A DNA stretch of 64,000 nt from Salvator merianae (Eukaryota > Chordata > Lepidosauria > Squamata > Teiidae), in assembly GCA_003586115.2 (NCBI GenBank), contig QVOM02000073.1, positions 27,044,186 to 27,108,185 of the forward strand. The letters run 5' to 3'. Positions 35,214 through 47,788 of the stretch are shown here, in pieces. The notes under the pieces were generated by a model that was given only the letters and a program-made list of their open reading frames with translations, was not told the origin of the DNA and searched no databases. Each line of letters opens with the position of its first letter. Position 1 is the stretch's first letter. The translations under genes and the position numbers were made by a program.

Positions 35214-37960
35214 AAGAAAGACTATGGTGAGGTACTTCCCCTAAAAAGCAAATGTGGGCAGACATGATGCATAGACTCCTTGGATCAAACTACCTGCTTT
35301 TATTCCTCAAAACCCTCTGGAGATCTTGGAGCCAGACTATGCATTGAGTTGGCATCAGAGTGGATCAAGAGATGGGGTATAAATCCTCAGCCTCACCAGT
35401 CATCGATTGCTGAGACAGTCTGTGCCAATCTGCACTCAAGGAGACAGTAGGCATTAAGGGTTAAGGAGCAGAACAGGGGATTCAACTGAAGTTGCATTGT
35501 CCAAAGTCCCTTTACCATTCCCCTTCTCCTTCTGCCTCTCCCTGAATTATTGTCCTGTCAAACATACTCTGCCAGGAATCTCAGCTCATATTGGGAAAAG
35601 AATTGCACTCAGAAGCTTCCCCTTCTCCTCTTTTGCTTCTTCCCTTTCTAATTTTTACTAGATGTGGGCACAGATGGACCTTTTAGTTTTATTCAGTGGT
35701 TTTGGGACACTTGGATCAGGGTGACTTCTAAAACACTTCTAATCTCCAGAATTACCTCGCCCTTGTCATCATCTTTGTCTTCTTCCAGAGTTAAATAGGA
35801 AAACCCTACTGGAATTGCATTGGGATTGTCAAACATTTGAGTGGTTTTCCCAACACAGAACAGGTCCCAGCTTGCAGAAAATGTGTTGCACTGCTTTTCT
35901 GGGAAATTGACAAGCTCCAGGAAGCTCCCAGTGAGCTAATGATAAATAGTGTTTACCTAGATATGGAGGTAAACAAATTATGCCAAGGCTCCCACACTAG
36001 ACTGGGGGGGGGGGGGCAGCAAGAGGCAATTCTAGGTTAACTTTTATATTCCATGTTGCCTCTTGCCACCTGGAGACAACCTTATTTCACTCTGAAATTC
36101 TGCTCCAAATCCCAGGTTTCCATATTAGCACTCCATTCCTCCTAATCTGCATGAAGTCTAGGCTTCCTTTCCCCTTCTCTTCTTTGGGTTTGTTGAGCTC
36201 CCTGCTTCTTTTCCCATGCCACCCCGTCACTTCCAAGTGAAATTATGGTCCCTGGCCAATATCTCCAGCCCACAAATTCATCTGTGCAAACAGTGTTGCA
36301 CTTACACAGATGATCCAGAAGCTGCAGAGGGCCAGCTAGATCTCTGCCAATTTGAACATGCTCCTTCTGCCTCCCCACTGGTTCACCAGTGACTCCATTC
36401 AGCCCCACACAAACTTCACTTGTATGATGCCTGAAGGACAGGATGGGAGAACTGTGGAAGCAATTCATAACAAATCCTCCTTTCCCTGCTTAAAACATTG
36501 CAGTATTGCAATGAACGACGCCAGTCAGTTTAACAAACCTTTTTTAGGGCAGCAGTCTCTAAAGCTGCATTGCTGTAGTGCTATTTTTGTATATCATTTT
36601 AACAAGCACGCATGTAGAAGAGAAAATGAGAACTGCATCCTGTGAATTCTTTTCCTACCTTGTTTTCAAGGGAGAGAGTGTCAGAGTAAGAAGAAACACA
36701 AAGCTGTTGCTAAGGCTTCCAACTAGTAACAGTATTAAATCGTGGAGAAATGTTGAGCATAGTGTTATTCATATGCACAGTACACTGGCTTACTTGATAT
36801 AATGGCTTTTGTATTCTGATGTGCACCTGAATACTAACATATTGACTTTCAAATTAAGCAAATGACATGAAAATAGCTGAGAACAGATACATAACAAATT
36901 CATGAACAAACTATAGTTGGGTGGGTTTTCCTGATATTTCCCCTCCCTTATAATGGCAGCTTCTAATTAAAAGCAAGCATTGAAAACCCTAATTGAGAGA
37001 TATATGTTTTATATATCTTAAAATAACATAAAAAATACCAAACAAAACTATAAAAACAAAAACCCCAAACTAATTGAATGATATTTGGTCTTTAACTATT
37101 TTTTGACCTTGTGCCAAAATAGTTCAAAATCTAAGTCTATGCTGAAATTCACCAGGAAAATAACACTACAGCATAGTGCTTATTGTGATGAAAATAGGTA
37201 TGTGTTCTCTAACTGTAGCTAAGCAAGATCCTCCCAAGATCTGCAAGTCAAGCAATTCCATTTTGATTTATTCATTATCACTTAGCAGGGAGTTTGGGCA
37301 ATCTATGAACTGTTGCCTTCATCTATTGCTCCCTTCACATGAATGCTATACTGTATTGTTAAGTTCTCATTTAGTCTTCAGATAGTCTGACAGATGTAAT
37401 GAAGAATAGGACCTGATGTGGTAAATTTGGGATTTAGATCCACGTGTGGCACAAATGTGCATCCATTATATCAATTGTTCCAAGAACATATGTGAGAAAA
37501 GTATTGAACATGATTAATGGTGGGCTTTTTTGTTGTTTTGTTTTGTTTTGTATTGTAAGACTTGAAATCTCCAAGGCAGAGCTAACAGGATCACGGTTGT
37601 GCTTTAGTTCAAGGATCTGAAGGCTATAAATTTGAACTCTTGTTCCTTCTCCCTCTCTTTCTCTTTCTCTCAGTTTCTGATTTCCACAGCAAGTTAAATA
37701 AATAATTATAATTGCTAGGAGGTTTATACCAAACATAGGTCTTATAACAGCTTGATCACTGTCGTGGAAACTCTCAGATTGAAAGGAGATTATGAATCCT
37801 ATAAATAAATAGAGTGACCCAGAAGTATATGGTACATCTGGCCAGAAGCAGAAGATAAGCTTTGGGTATGGAACAGCACCAGATTTGTGCCTTCACTTAC
37901 CTGGGTGGGGAGAATATAGTCTATGGCTGAAGGGCACATGCAGGATTAATTTTAACTGGA
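35214..37960. other. unassigned DNA with a 13-G run
   Basis: No gene or repeat family recognised in 2.7 kb. A run of 13 G lies at 36004-36016. The 108-codon minus frame 36142-36468 is unrecognised. Confidence 0.45.
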
Positions 37961-38163
37961 TTAAAATACCAAAGTAGTAGTTCAATCATGTTTTCATTTA
38001 ATAGTTTTTTAGTAATTTTATTGATGTTTTATGCTGTTATTTTATAGAAGGTCTCAGGGCAAGTCATAACATTCTATAAAATAACAGCATAAAACATCAA
38101 TAAGATTACTAAAAAAAAACTAGTAAATGAAAACATGATTAAACTACTACTTTGGTATTTTAA
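37961..38163. repeat. 203-bp palindrome (arms 88 and 91 bp)
   Basis: The left arm 37961-38048 (TTAAAATACCAAAGTAGTAG ... TTTTATAGA) pairs with the right arm 38073-38163 with only about three substitutions and a 3-bp length difference. The 24-base loop contains AGGTCTCAGGGCAAGTCATA, the same phrase as the 3' end of the LINE at 39925-39990 (AAGGTCTCAGGGCAGGTTAC). So part of a LINE 3' end seems to have been duplicated in inverted orientation, or a fold-back event occurred at insertion. Confidence 0.95.
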
Positions 38164-38282
38164 TACAAATGCTTTCAAATGTTTAGAAATAATAATTCTC
38201 AGCAATCTTTTTAACCATCACGGGACATAATCCTTCTCTAGAACACTGAAGGTCTGATCTAGGTTAAGCTAAATAGACTTCA

Positions 38283-38472
38283 GGAATGGCCATAGCTCAG
38301 AGGTAGACCAACTTCCTGGAAAGCAGGAGTTGTAATTCAATCCCCAGCATGTGCCCAGAGGACATTAGTGGCAATTCCCTTTTGCATCTATACGGCTGTG
38401 TCCATGTTGTCACCAACAGTCAACTCTAACTTGATGGTACCAAGTAGTAGTCCTAACAGCAGCAGCAGCAGC
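38283..38472 (+). mobile_element. Sauria-type SINE, plus strand
   Basis: A tRNA-like head with A box ATAGCTCAGAGGTAGA (about 38291-38306) and B box-like TTGTAATTCAATCCCC (38330-38345) is followed by a tail GTTGTCACCAACAGTCAACT, then CTAACTTGATGGTACC. The tail is the reverse complement of the BovB-like end seen at 9770. It ends in a short (CAG)n run. The RNA polymerase III boxes are decayed, so this is an old copy. Confidence 0.7.
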
Positions 38473-39449
38473 CTTTGAAAAAACGAGTAGTACTGTAAAT
38501 AACAGGAAGAATTCTTAAAATTGCTACCAATAAGAGCAGCCAATTTGTTGTTGGATGAATTGGTGGAGGGACAAATTAGTAGAGGGACATTTTATATCAC
38601 CTTAAGTTTGCATGAAATCCAAAAAGACAATTATGTAGTTGGTCTATGACCATTCCCCCTCTTATTATGGTGAAAACAAAGCTATGCATGACAGAATAAT
38701 TTCCTTAAACCACAAAAATCACTATCTTCCTTTCACCTTATAAAAAAAACATTTATTTACAGTGTGAACTAATGAAAGATGGACAGGTAATTTACAGTTT
38801 ACCAAGGAATCTCTTCTTCTTGAATAGCACAACAAAAACAAATCCAATTTACCTCATTTTCCCTCTCATAGATTAACCATCATTCAATTATTTTACATTC
38901 CAGTCTAATTAGCGTTTCCATTAATTATACCTCTTCATGTCGAGCAGCAAATGTTCATGTCACTGACTGCCAGATATTTTCACTTGTTGTAGGAGGTGGA
39001 AGGAATATTAAGGAATTCAGGGGCACGGTTTAATAAGATAAAGCAAGTCAAGTAAAGAGATTATCTAAAGTGCCAGGGGGAAAAGGGATCCAGCTGAAAT
39101 GGCTACTGGAATTTAAAAATATGAAACTACTAATAATTGCCAGCTCATCAAGGTTAGATTGATACAGAGCTTCTTTCTAAAAAGTTCAGAATTCCAGTGC
39201 TATTAGATATTCAGCAGAATTGAGAGTCCTACTGCTGACTGAAGTGTGTAGGTTGTCAAAATTGTTTAATTCCACTTGAAACAATTTTTGACCTCTAACA
39301 CCAATAGACTAGTTATAGCTGTTCTGTGAGCCTTTGCAGCAATACCAGAGGCAAGGCATGAAAGACCTTTGCACCATCCCCATCAAGGGAATGGAATCGG
39401 AACAAGATGTTGTATCCATACAGCTAAGGGCTGATGCACTGGTTTTAAC
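38473..39449. other. unassigned DNA
   Basis: Nothing recognised. Confidence 0.45.
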
Positions 39450-39471
39450 AAAAAAAAAAAAAAAAAAAAAA
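39450..39471. repeat. poly-A tract, 22 bases
   Basis: An uninterrupted run of 22 A. It could be the 3' tail of a plus-strand retroposon in the preceding sequence (38473-39449). I found no supporting poly(A) signal or duplicated flank. Confidence 0.9.
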
Positions 39472-39924
39472 GACAGGAGGGGGGATGTAATCCTGAATCT
39501 TTTTTATTATTCTTATTTCTATCCTTTACCCAATTTTCTTGAAATAAAGTGGCCCTATAAGATGTTGCAGTTGCATAACCTGCAAGTTGCCACTGCCTCA
39601 CCTGAATGTGTGGGTTTTTCAACAATGTTAATTTAATAAGGACTATTTCCTCATTTGACTATTAAGAAGACTTAAGTTCTCCAAACAAAAACTGAACATG
39701 GAAATCATTTCATGTGCACCTTTGCCACATCAACTTACAGCTAGTCATTCCTGTGAGTTGGTGGAATGCTGTGCCCTAGGAAACACACCCTAGTAATAAA
39801 AGAATAACTGTGCAACAGTCCTTTACCCACCTAACTCAAAGCTCCAAAAAAGTAGTGTGTATAGAGAGAATAGAATAGATAGTTCAGAATTGCCATCAAT
39901 GTATGAAAGAGGCAACAAGGATTT

Positions 39925-40940
39925 TATTTATTTATATCCCACCGTCTACCCGAAGGTCTCAGGGCAGGTTACAACAGTAAAAACAATTTTTTTAAAAAAC
40001 CCACTAAAAACAGTAAGAGTGCCTGAAAGTGGTGAGGAGAAGGTGTTTCCTCAGCCAAAGGCCAGGGTGACTATGTGCATCTTTACAAGTTTTCCAGATG
40101 TATTTTGTTGAAGATGCCTGGCACATATCATAGGGGAGATGATTCCATAGTCTGGGGGCTAACACTGAACTCTGAGCTTCAAATGTCATTGCAGAGTCCA
40201 TAAGCATCCCCAGATTTTGCACCTGTCCTTTCCAGGGCAACACAGCCCCATTAAGAACAAGGCACTTCACAGACCCAAGAGCCTGCGGCACCCAGCATCT
40301 TGAGAACCAACAAGATCATACTCCCTCTGCTGTCCTCCCAGAGAAGGTCATAAACCAGGATGTCCAAAGGTCATAACTGGGGCTGAAGCCAGATTTAAAT
40401 GGGTCTAGACAACCAGCTTTTTCCAAACATGCCTGCAGCTGAACTCCATGACCAGATCCAAAACCTTTCCCCAAAAGGGTATGTTTGCCACTGAATAATT
40501 GTTTAAATCTTTTGGATCCAGAGAGGACTTCTTGAGGAGGGGGCACACCACTGCCTCTTTAAGAGCTAGCAGAACCACTACATCTCTCAAAGAGACACTC
40601 AGGACTCCCTGGAACCACCTGATCATACCCTGATGGCTAGTTTTTCTCAATCAAGAAGGGAAAGGATTCAGAGGGCATGTAGTTAGCTGCATCCAGCAAG
40701 CAGTTTGTCCATATCCTTAGGGTGCAATAATTACAACTGATCCAAAATAACTGGACCAAATGGTTCTCTGGACACATCTCGTAGTCTGTTTTCAACTGTG
40801 GCATCCAATCTTCCTTGAATCTGAGGGATTTCATCCTCAAAGTGCATTGCAAATTTGTCACTGCAAATATTATATAACTGCTGCCCTTGAGCATGATGTT
40901 ACAAGGTCTTTCGCCACTCAAAAAAGCTCTGCTGGACACC
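39925..40940 (-). pseudogene. L2/L3-type LINE reverse transcriptase fragment, minus strand
   Basis: On the minus strand, 40650-40405 encodes an RT start typical of CR1/L2-group LINEs: LKEAVVCPLLKKSSLDPKDL, NNYSVANIPF, GKVLDLVM and, in the next frame, LDPFKSGF. The RT core is then missing. 40255-40180 gives LNGAVLPWKGQVQNLGMLMD, and 40160-40130 gives APRLWNHLP, the usual end of the ORF. The 3' UTR follows with the reverse complement of TATATCCCACCGTCTACCCG and GGTCTCAGGGCAGGTTACAA, plus a TTTATTTATTTA end at about 39925. Internal deletions and frameshifts make it a dead fragment. Confidence 0.75.
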
Positions 40941-41420
40941 TACTTGAGGATGCAATGGCAACAGAGATGCAATGGTGGTGGTGCCAGCCCCACCAGTAGA
41001 CACAAAAATGCTCTCCAAACCATGTTTGGTGAGACTCACAGTGGGACCAACATCAGCTGTGCTCTAGCCATCAACCTCCCTGTTTCATCACCCATAGCTC
41101 CATGAAATATCAGGGCATTTTACAGACTTCACAGGTACACCAAGGGCACTTGGGAGCAATCGTACCAATGGCCCTGCTCATCTCATGATTTCAGGGAGAC
41201 TCCAAAACCTTGGTAGGAGCACCATCCATGGCAACCTGGAAATCCCCCAGAAGATTCAGGAATTGCTTGGATTCCACACGTCTCTGAGAATGGACCATCT
41301 CAAAAGATCCCTCACCCCTGCTGAGACTCTTACCCCCAAATGGTTTTCACCATGGGCAGTGGAGTTAGAGTTTCTTGTCGTGCACATTCTACTAAATATT
41401 AAACAAACCAATGCGGACTA
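40941..41420 (-). other. possible upstream part of the same LINE
   Basis: This continues from the minus-strand RT fragment with no visible break. Its composition is like the LINE body, but I cannot recognise endonuclease motifs. Confidence 0.3.
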
Positions 41421-43500
41421 ACACCCTGGCAAATATCTCATGCAAAGGTGAGAAATGTTTTGAGTATGAAAAGAAAATTATTAGAATGAAAATAATTTCA
41501 TGCACAGTAAAATATGAATGTTTTACTCTCTGGGAAACTCAGGTTTTTAAGGCATGGAGAATCTTTTTCATATTCAACACCCTGACAAAGTGACCTTTAT
41601 ATGGATTGATTTAAAGCAAGGAATGCAGATCACATTGTCTTTGCTGTACTGGCCTGTAGCTAGAAAAAACTCTTGTACTTTCACAAACTGAAGGATATAA
41701 TAGTTAAAAAATCACTGAGGAATTCAACCATAGATTATTCAGTCCTGTTTCAGTAAATAAGCTACTCGGTTACTAAGAACTAGGTTTGAGGCCAGTGACT
41801 ACTGCCTGGACTTGAAATTCTGTCAGTGGAAGGTGGAAAAGCACTTAATTACTCTGTTATTGCAAATCCCAGTAGTTTATTCTTGCAACAATTGAGATTT
41901 TATTATGCTTAGTGAGTTCAAGTTTATGGGAGATGAAACACAACACGATCTTGATGTATGTAGATTCCTATTGCTGCTATACTTGTTAACTCAGGAGGGA
42001 AAAGTGCCATTGAACTCAGTTTGGCATATGTGGATAAATATTCATCAAATGCAGTATAAAATGTATTTGTGAGTTGTTTTTATGATTTCATTTCAATTCT
42101 ATAAAACTAACAAGGATGAAAAACAGAAAACTAAAAAAAGAGCATTGTGAAGTCCTATGAGGCAAGAAGTGTGGCCAGCATCTTGAGAAAGGCCTTTTAT
42201 TTTTTATTGCATACTGTTTTATTTGATAGCTCACAGAGAAGCAAGGGAAAAGGCATTCTTAGGACCTGACCATAGTTTTGGAGTAAGGAAGATACAGACC
42301 TGAATAATTGAAGTGCCTCTAGTGAGCTTATTCTCAGGACAGACAGACAAAATGAATTATTGTTGATACTGTGCTAGAGGTTGTTCTACCCCCCCACACA
42401 CACCCTGACACTCCTCCCATTACTGTAATTGGCCAGCACAACCTGTCAATCACCAGCTGCTCTCCTCCACTGTTTCAATGATCAAGTGCATTTCTGGGCA
42501 AAACTGGAAACTGATAAGCCTAAAATGAATGCAGAAGTGCACTTCTGCACAACACTGCAAATAAGGGGAGGGAAAGACATCACTAAAGGGCTTGTTTAAT
42601 CTGGATCCACTCACAACACTAGTGGGTCCAGGCTGCCAGGCTGAACCTACTTCCTTCAGCTCAAGTCCTGAAGGAAGGGTTTGTGGTCCTTTTTTCTTAA
42701 GCAGGCTGCAAAAGACACCTTGGTTCTCTAATTTTTCATGTCAGCTCTTGAGTCAGAGATCTGTGCACAGGAAGGCTAGAGTACCCATAGCATCATAAAT
42801 GATTGATACCCTCCTCTGGAGCACACACATCTAGCCTCTGTAATTCTGTAATGGATGCACATCTAAAACACACACATACATACATGCATTGGAAAAAGAC
42901 ATTCTGCAAAAATTGTGGATTCATTTGAAAATACTGCATATTTGACATATAAATTCACATTTTGGTGCAGCTGAATTTGATTTAATGCAGGGTAAAAGTT
43001 GTGTGTTTTTACTGTCAAAAGTCAAAAAAGTGGACTCTAAGCTGATTCCTTAGTAATACCATAAACTGTGCTTGCTTCAAATTTGCTTTGCTTTCCTTGG
43101 TCTTTGAAGCCCAAGTCATGATGACATTATTTGAGTGCATGTCATCAGCAAATATGACCTATATTATCCTGGTCATGTATTGCCTTAAGAAACATTAGAT
43201 ACTTACTGGATATATTTTCAAATCTCGGTTGCCATAATCCCATTGATTGCCACTCCCATAATCCCCAGCTACTGTGACAGTTTTGTCAGCCAAAGTTTGA
43301 AAACTCCTGCATTTGGTTCAGTGGGTAAATTCAGTATGTTACATTCCCAGATCCAGAAAAAAAAACTTAAATTCATGCCTTGAAGTTCAAGGCAAACATG
43401 ATTTCCCTCATGAGCAGGATGAGCTTGAAAATTTAATTATAACAGTTACAGATATTTTGCAAGAAATGCACAAACTAGTCTAAGACTTTATACTGCTTGA
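41421..43500. other. unassigned DNA
   Basis: About 2 kb in which no gene or repeat family is recognised. Confidence 0.45.
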
Positions 43501-43990
43501 AGCAGACGCTATGCATCTTTCTGCACAGTCAGCAGATCAGCCAAGTGAAACCCCAGGAATGCCTCATCTGCACTGTGGGCCAGTCTACAGGAGGCCATGC
43601 ATCGGATGAGGGATCGTACTGGGCTATTGCACAAAAATAATGCCATATCCCATTCCAACTTTGGACCACTAGTAAGCAATCCATGCATCATTTCAGCAAT
43701 CCATGCATCAATCCATGCACCATGAATATACTGGATCAGTCACTCATGTGCAGACAGCATTTGAGAAGTCTATCATGGCTAAGAAGCCCAGGCACCTGAA
43801 AACAGCTCTGGAAGTGTCCTATTTCTGGTTGCCTGGCCAAAACACATCTAGCTAGCAGAGACTGGGAATGTCCATTCCTAGTTCTAAAGTTGGGCCAGGA
43901 TGAACCATCCACAGACAGTCCTTGGGACAGGTTACTGGCAACTTGACACACAGCTTGCGTCACTTACGTCAGCCCAGAACATGCCGTGGA
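43501..43990. mobile_element. possible member of the TIR family
   Basis: The interior resembles the elements at 32664 and 60736 (AATGCCATATCCCATTCCA against AAATGGCACCCTATCCCATT; AATGTCCATTCCTAGTTCT). The ends (GCTATGCATCTTTCTGCACA on the left; reverse complement GGGCTGACGTAAGTGACG on the right) are weak. A short tandem repeat of AATCCATGCATCA lies at about 43678-43725. Confidence 0.35.
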
Positions 43991-44114
43991 AATGGTCTAT
44001 GATTGTGCTTTCTATCTATCATACACATTTTCAGTATAAAAGATTAATCAAGTATTATATGAACTAAAGAACTTTCCCATGTCTTAACGTTGGGATAATT
44101 ATCTGTAGAGCCAT

Positions 44115-44450
44115 TAGGGATGCACAAAGTTTGTTTTGTGTTCAAAAATTCAATCAAACAGGTCCTGTTCACGAATGTTCACCTTGAACCAAACATGCAG
44201 TTGTTTGGATATCTGAAAATTTCATTCCATCAAACCAGCCTACCTCATGGGAACACAAACAATTCAAACAGTTCATGTTTGCTGTGTTTTTGTCACTAAA
44301 AAGAGCTTTTTTTCCACTGGAAAAAAAATGTTTGTTTTCAAACAAGCTCATGAACAATTGTTTGTTTGATTAACCAGTTTGCCATTGAACCAAACAAACT
44401 GGTGTTTGATTCAATGGTGGACACATGCTTTTCATTTGTACACACCCATA
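44115..44450. mobile_element. second element of the TAGGGATGTGCAC family (336 bp)
   Basis: The left end is TAGGGATGCACAAAGTTTG. The right end, reverse complemented, is TATGGGTGTGTACAAATG. These match the ends of the hairpin element at 24931 (TAGGGATGTGCACGAA, TAGGGGTGTGCACGAA). The interior is AT-rich and rich in CAAACA/TGTTTG inverted motifs, where the other copy has GC-rich hairpins. The flanks GAGCCATT and GAGCTAAC share only five of eight bases, so the target-site duplication is uncertain. Confidence 0.6.
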
Positions 44451-44907
44451 GAGCTAACAGCTAAATCCAAATATTTCTCCACTTGCAGCACCATTGTACA
44501 GAGATTTACACTTTCAAGAGTCACCAGCTGGTGGACTGTGTGTGTTTTAACACATAGCAAGTTGTACTGACACCTTGTTCCGTAATACAAGACAAAACAT
44601 GCATCAGTCATGTTTCATTACAACCATTGCTTGAATGAAATTGCTTGTCTCTGCCGCATTCTCACACTAAAAAGCAACACATTGGGACAGAAGTTCACTT
44701 CCAAGCATATACTGGAGCACATGCTAAATATAAATAAACACAATTATTCTGGAGATAGCTTGACTAAACACACAAGCAGAGGTGTAATGTGGAAGAGTAC
44801 ATTAACTCCACATTTGAGATCCAAAATGTGTATGAGCCTCCCCACTTAGGTTAGACTTTCCTATAGTGAACAGTCACTCCTAGATTATTAGAAGGAAATG
44901 GAAATTA
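44451..44907. other. unassigned DNA
   Basis: Nothing recognised. Confidence 0.45.
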
Positions 44908-45317
44908 GGGGCCTTTTTGCACTTGACAGCAGTGAGCATCAGGAACAGTCACTAGTCAAGTGCTTCCACATTTTGCAGAGGTCCTGGCAATTGGGAGCAG
45001 ATTACAGCTACCTGCTGTGAAGCACAAAATCATGCTCCATGGTTTTACTGGGAGCAGCTGGACTGCTCTTGGTACATTGTGTTTGCACCCACTCCCAGGT
45101 ACAAACTCAGAGCAGTGTGGATGCAGCACTAACAGTTGTCATGGCAGAAGCCAGAAGCTTGCCAGCCATTATCATGGCACAGGACACCAGCAGGCCACCA
45201 GCATTCACACTGCTGCTCATCTGTTCTATGGCCTCAGAGTGTGGACAGTCTCCATGCTGTGAGGTCTGTTCCATAGGATAATTATCCTGTTCTATGTTGG
45301 AAAGTGTGAACAGGCCC
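44908..45317. mobile_element. TIR element (410 bp)
   Basis: The left end is GGGGCCTTTTTGCACTTG. The right end, reverse complemented, is GGGCCTGTTCACACTTTCC. The interior is GC-rich with CACTCCCAGG and GGTGGCCTGCTGG-like stretches. A partial copy of the same left third is at 46307, about 1.4 kb away. Confidence 0.75.
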
Positions 45318-46306
45318 AAGGAAATAGTACATAGCAGTGATTGTTACAGGAGATGCAGCTGAAGGCCCAGTTGATGGTCCTCTGTTAGTCATTGATCTCC
45401 ACAAACCATGGCAAACCATGGCAAACCATAACAAGGGCTTATTTCCACATCCTTGCATGTTTGGAACTCCTGAATAGGGCTGCAAATGTACCTACATCTG
45501 TCAAATATTTGTGGAAAATAAAAAAGGAGCCAGTATAGTTGTAGGCTATTCTAAGCTTGATAAGCTTCCTTCACTTAAAACACTGCTAACTATAAAGAAA
45601 ACCTGCTTAAAATATTCTATACTCTGCAAAGAACCACAGATGCACAACTCATGTTAAGGATGCCTAGCAAAAATAGAAAATTAATGAAGCCAGGATTGAT
45701 GGAAGATAACCTTTTTAACCTGGCTTGCTACTAATATGATTTTGCATATTTGCGTCTTATTTGCATACCTTATCTGAGAACTGATTCGGTAAGAAAACTG
45801 ACACACTATGAAAAAATAACTTGCAAAATCAGTTGGAAAGAAAGAATTCCACAGAATTACTTATGCTAAGCCTGCTGCCTTGCTGCCTGAACTTCTGTCT
45901 GTTTATGCTGCTTATTAGCTTCCTCAGGGTACTAGTCACTTGATTGACTCATGAACTAGCTTCCTAGAAAATGTAATTTGCAACTCTTTCCCAAAGAGGA
46001 AGCTGACTAACCTCACCTGTGTAGTCTGTGCTAGCATACTTGGAAATTTGAATGTGTGTGAGTCTTGGAGACTGCAACAACATACAACTGGCATAATGGT
46101 ATTCTTAGGTTTGAGCCACAATGTAGTAGGATCTGGGCCTCATTGTGAAACAGTCAACTCAGAGGTCCGGAAGCACAGTCCACACTGTGTACCGCTGCAG
46201 AACCCAAATAAATGTTGCTCTGCTATGATACTGCTCACAGCAGTTCACAACACACCCTAACTAGAATCACTGCTGCAGATCAGAAGTGCAGGTGGAAGTC
46301 CATTCT
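45318..46306. other. unassigned DNA with a 10-bp triple repeat
   Basis: CAAACCATGG is repeated about three times at 45403-45432. Nothing else recognised. Confidence 0.45.
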
Positions 46307-46440
46307 GGGCCTGTTCACACTTTGCACTAGCGATCATCAGGAACGCTCCCTAGCAAAGTGTCTCAACACTTTGCAGAGGTCCTCATGACTGGGAGCAGCA
46401 CATTGCTGCTCCCAATGATGGATAGCTGTGGAGCACTAAT
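46307..46440. mobile_element. left-end fragment of the 44908-type TIR element
   Basis: It starts GGGCCTGTTCACACTT and follows the 44908 copy for about 110 bases (ATCATCAGGAACG, TTTGCAGAGGTCCT, TGGGAGCAG). The right half is missing. Confidence 0.75.
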
Positions 46441-47558
46441 TTGAATGTATTTTGGGGAAGTGTAGCATCACATATAGGGTGTATTTGTGAATTTACTTAT
46501 TGATTTGGTTGTTTGTGTCAGAGGATTCTTTTTTCTGTAACCTCTTTGGTTTTGAATCGCTACATTAGGAGTTTTTGTCTGGTTCATTACATTCTGGAAA
46601 ACCCATGCCTTTTCATCTACAACATGCTTTCAAAATTGTCAGAAGATGATTTTCAATAAATCCCAAACCTCCAAGTCCGATTTAAGGACAAAGTTCCAGA
46701 CTGCTCAGAAGATCTTCACTGATTGCTGAACTATGGACATAATAGAGACACAAAGAAAACAAAAAAAACCTTTCTTTGTCACCTTTATTATAATGGTGCC
46801 ATAATGCACACAGCTTACCTACACATGCTCTAAAGTGAATTATGCTGCTTTCTAGGTTTCATACGGGAGTCTTTTCCAATCCACCACTGCCTCTGGAATT
46901 CAGGAACTGAGTTACATGCAAGACAGACCTCCTTAATGTGCTTGGACCATGTGGAACTGGATCCAGCAGAGTTTACGACACTATAGGCAGGGAAATCTTG
47001 CAAAGTCCCACATTGCCTTTGTGCTATGCTGCGTGGAGCAGAGAATAGGCTTGTGCTAAACCTCTATACAACATGATCAAACCAAGCAGAGAGGCTATTG
47101 TGTATTTCACACAGGTCCATATTCTCTAGGGTGAGCCCTGAGGAACTTAACAGGGAACTCACCTGCACCGTCATTCATGTGGCAACTAGTATTACTGCCT
47201 CCTTTGTGGATGGAGCTGCATTGCACTTGTGCATGATATCATCACACAGGGACAGAGAGTCTCAGCCTGTTTGTGTGATGATGATGCTGTACACAAGAAC
47301 AGCACAGCTTCACCTGTGACGGTGGTAGGTGTCACCTCCATGGGATGCTGAAAGTGGGGGTTTTGGCTGAATATTGTTTGCCTTCCTTCTTCATCATTAT
47401 TCATCCATGCATTCATTCATATGTATTCAGATATATTTTACTTACTCATATGTATTAATGTATTGTATTCATACATTTTTATCTATAGAAAGCTTTGTAG
47501 TTGCTAACTGTAGCTTTGCTTAGAGGCCAGTTGGGCGGGTGAGAATGAGTGAAATTCT
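46441..47558. other. unassigned DNA
   Basis: Nothing recognised. Confidence 0.45.
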
Positions 47559-47751
47559 TAGGCTGTGATCAGACACAGAAAAAAAAAAACATCTTTGAGG
47601 CAGCTTAGAGATGGGATTGTTCACACACCAGTCTGCCACTCCCCCTCTTATAAACATTCTTTGTTAGAAAAGATTCATCATAGAAGAGTTGGGAACATGA
47701 AGGCAACACATTACTATCACTGAGGTACCTCCAAGTTTGAACACAGCTTTA
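47559..47751. mobile_element. short MITE (193 bp)
   Basis: The left end is TAGGCTGTGATCAGAC. The right end, reverse complemented, is TAAAGCTGTGTTCAAAC. The match is imperfect but in register. Confidence 0.5.
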
Positions 47752-47788
47752 GAGAAGCATCAAGGCCATTTTCCTAAGCAAAAGAGAT

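Noticed and set aside
38283..38345. tRNA gene
   Set aside because: The boxes are decayed, no acceptor stem closes, and it runs into a BovB-like SINE tail.
43501..43990. Certain member of the TIR family
   Set aside because: The interior is similar but the ends are weak, so it is listed only as possible.
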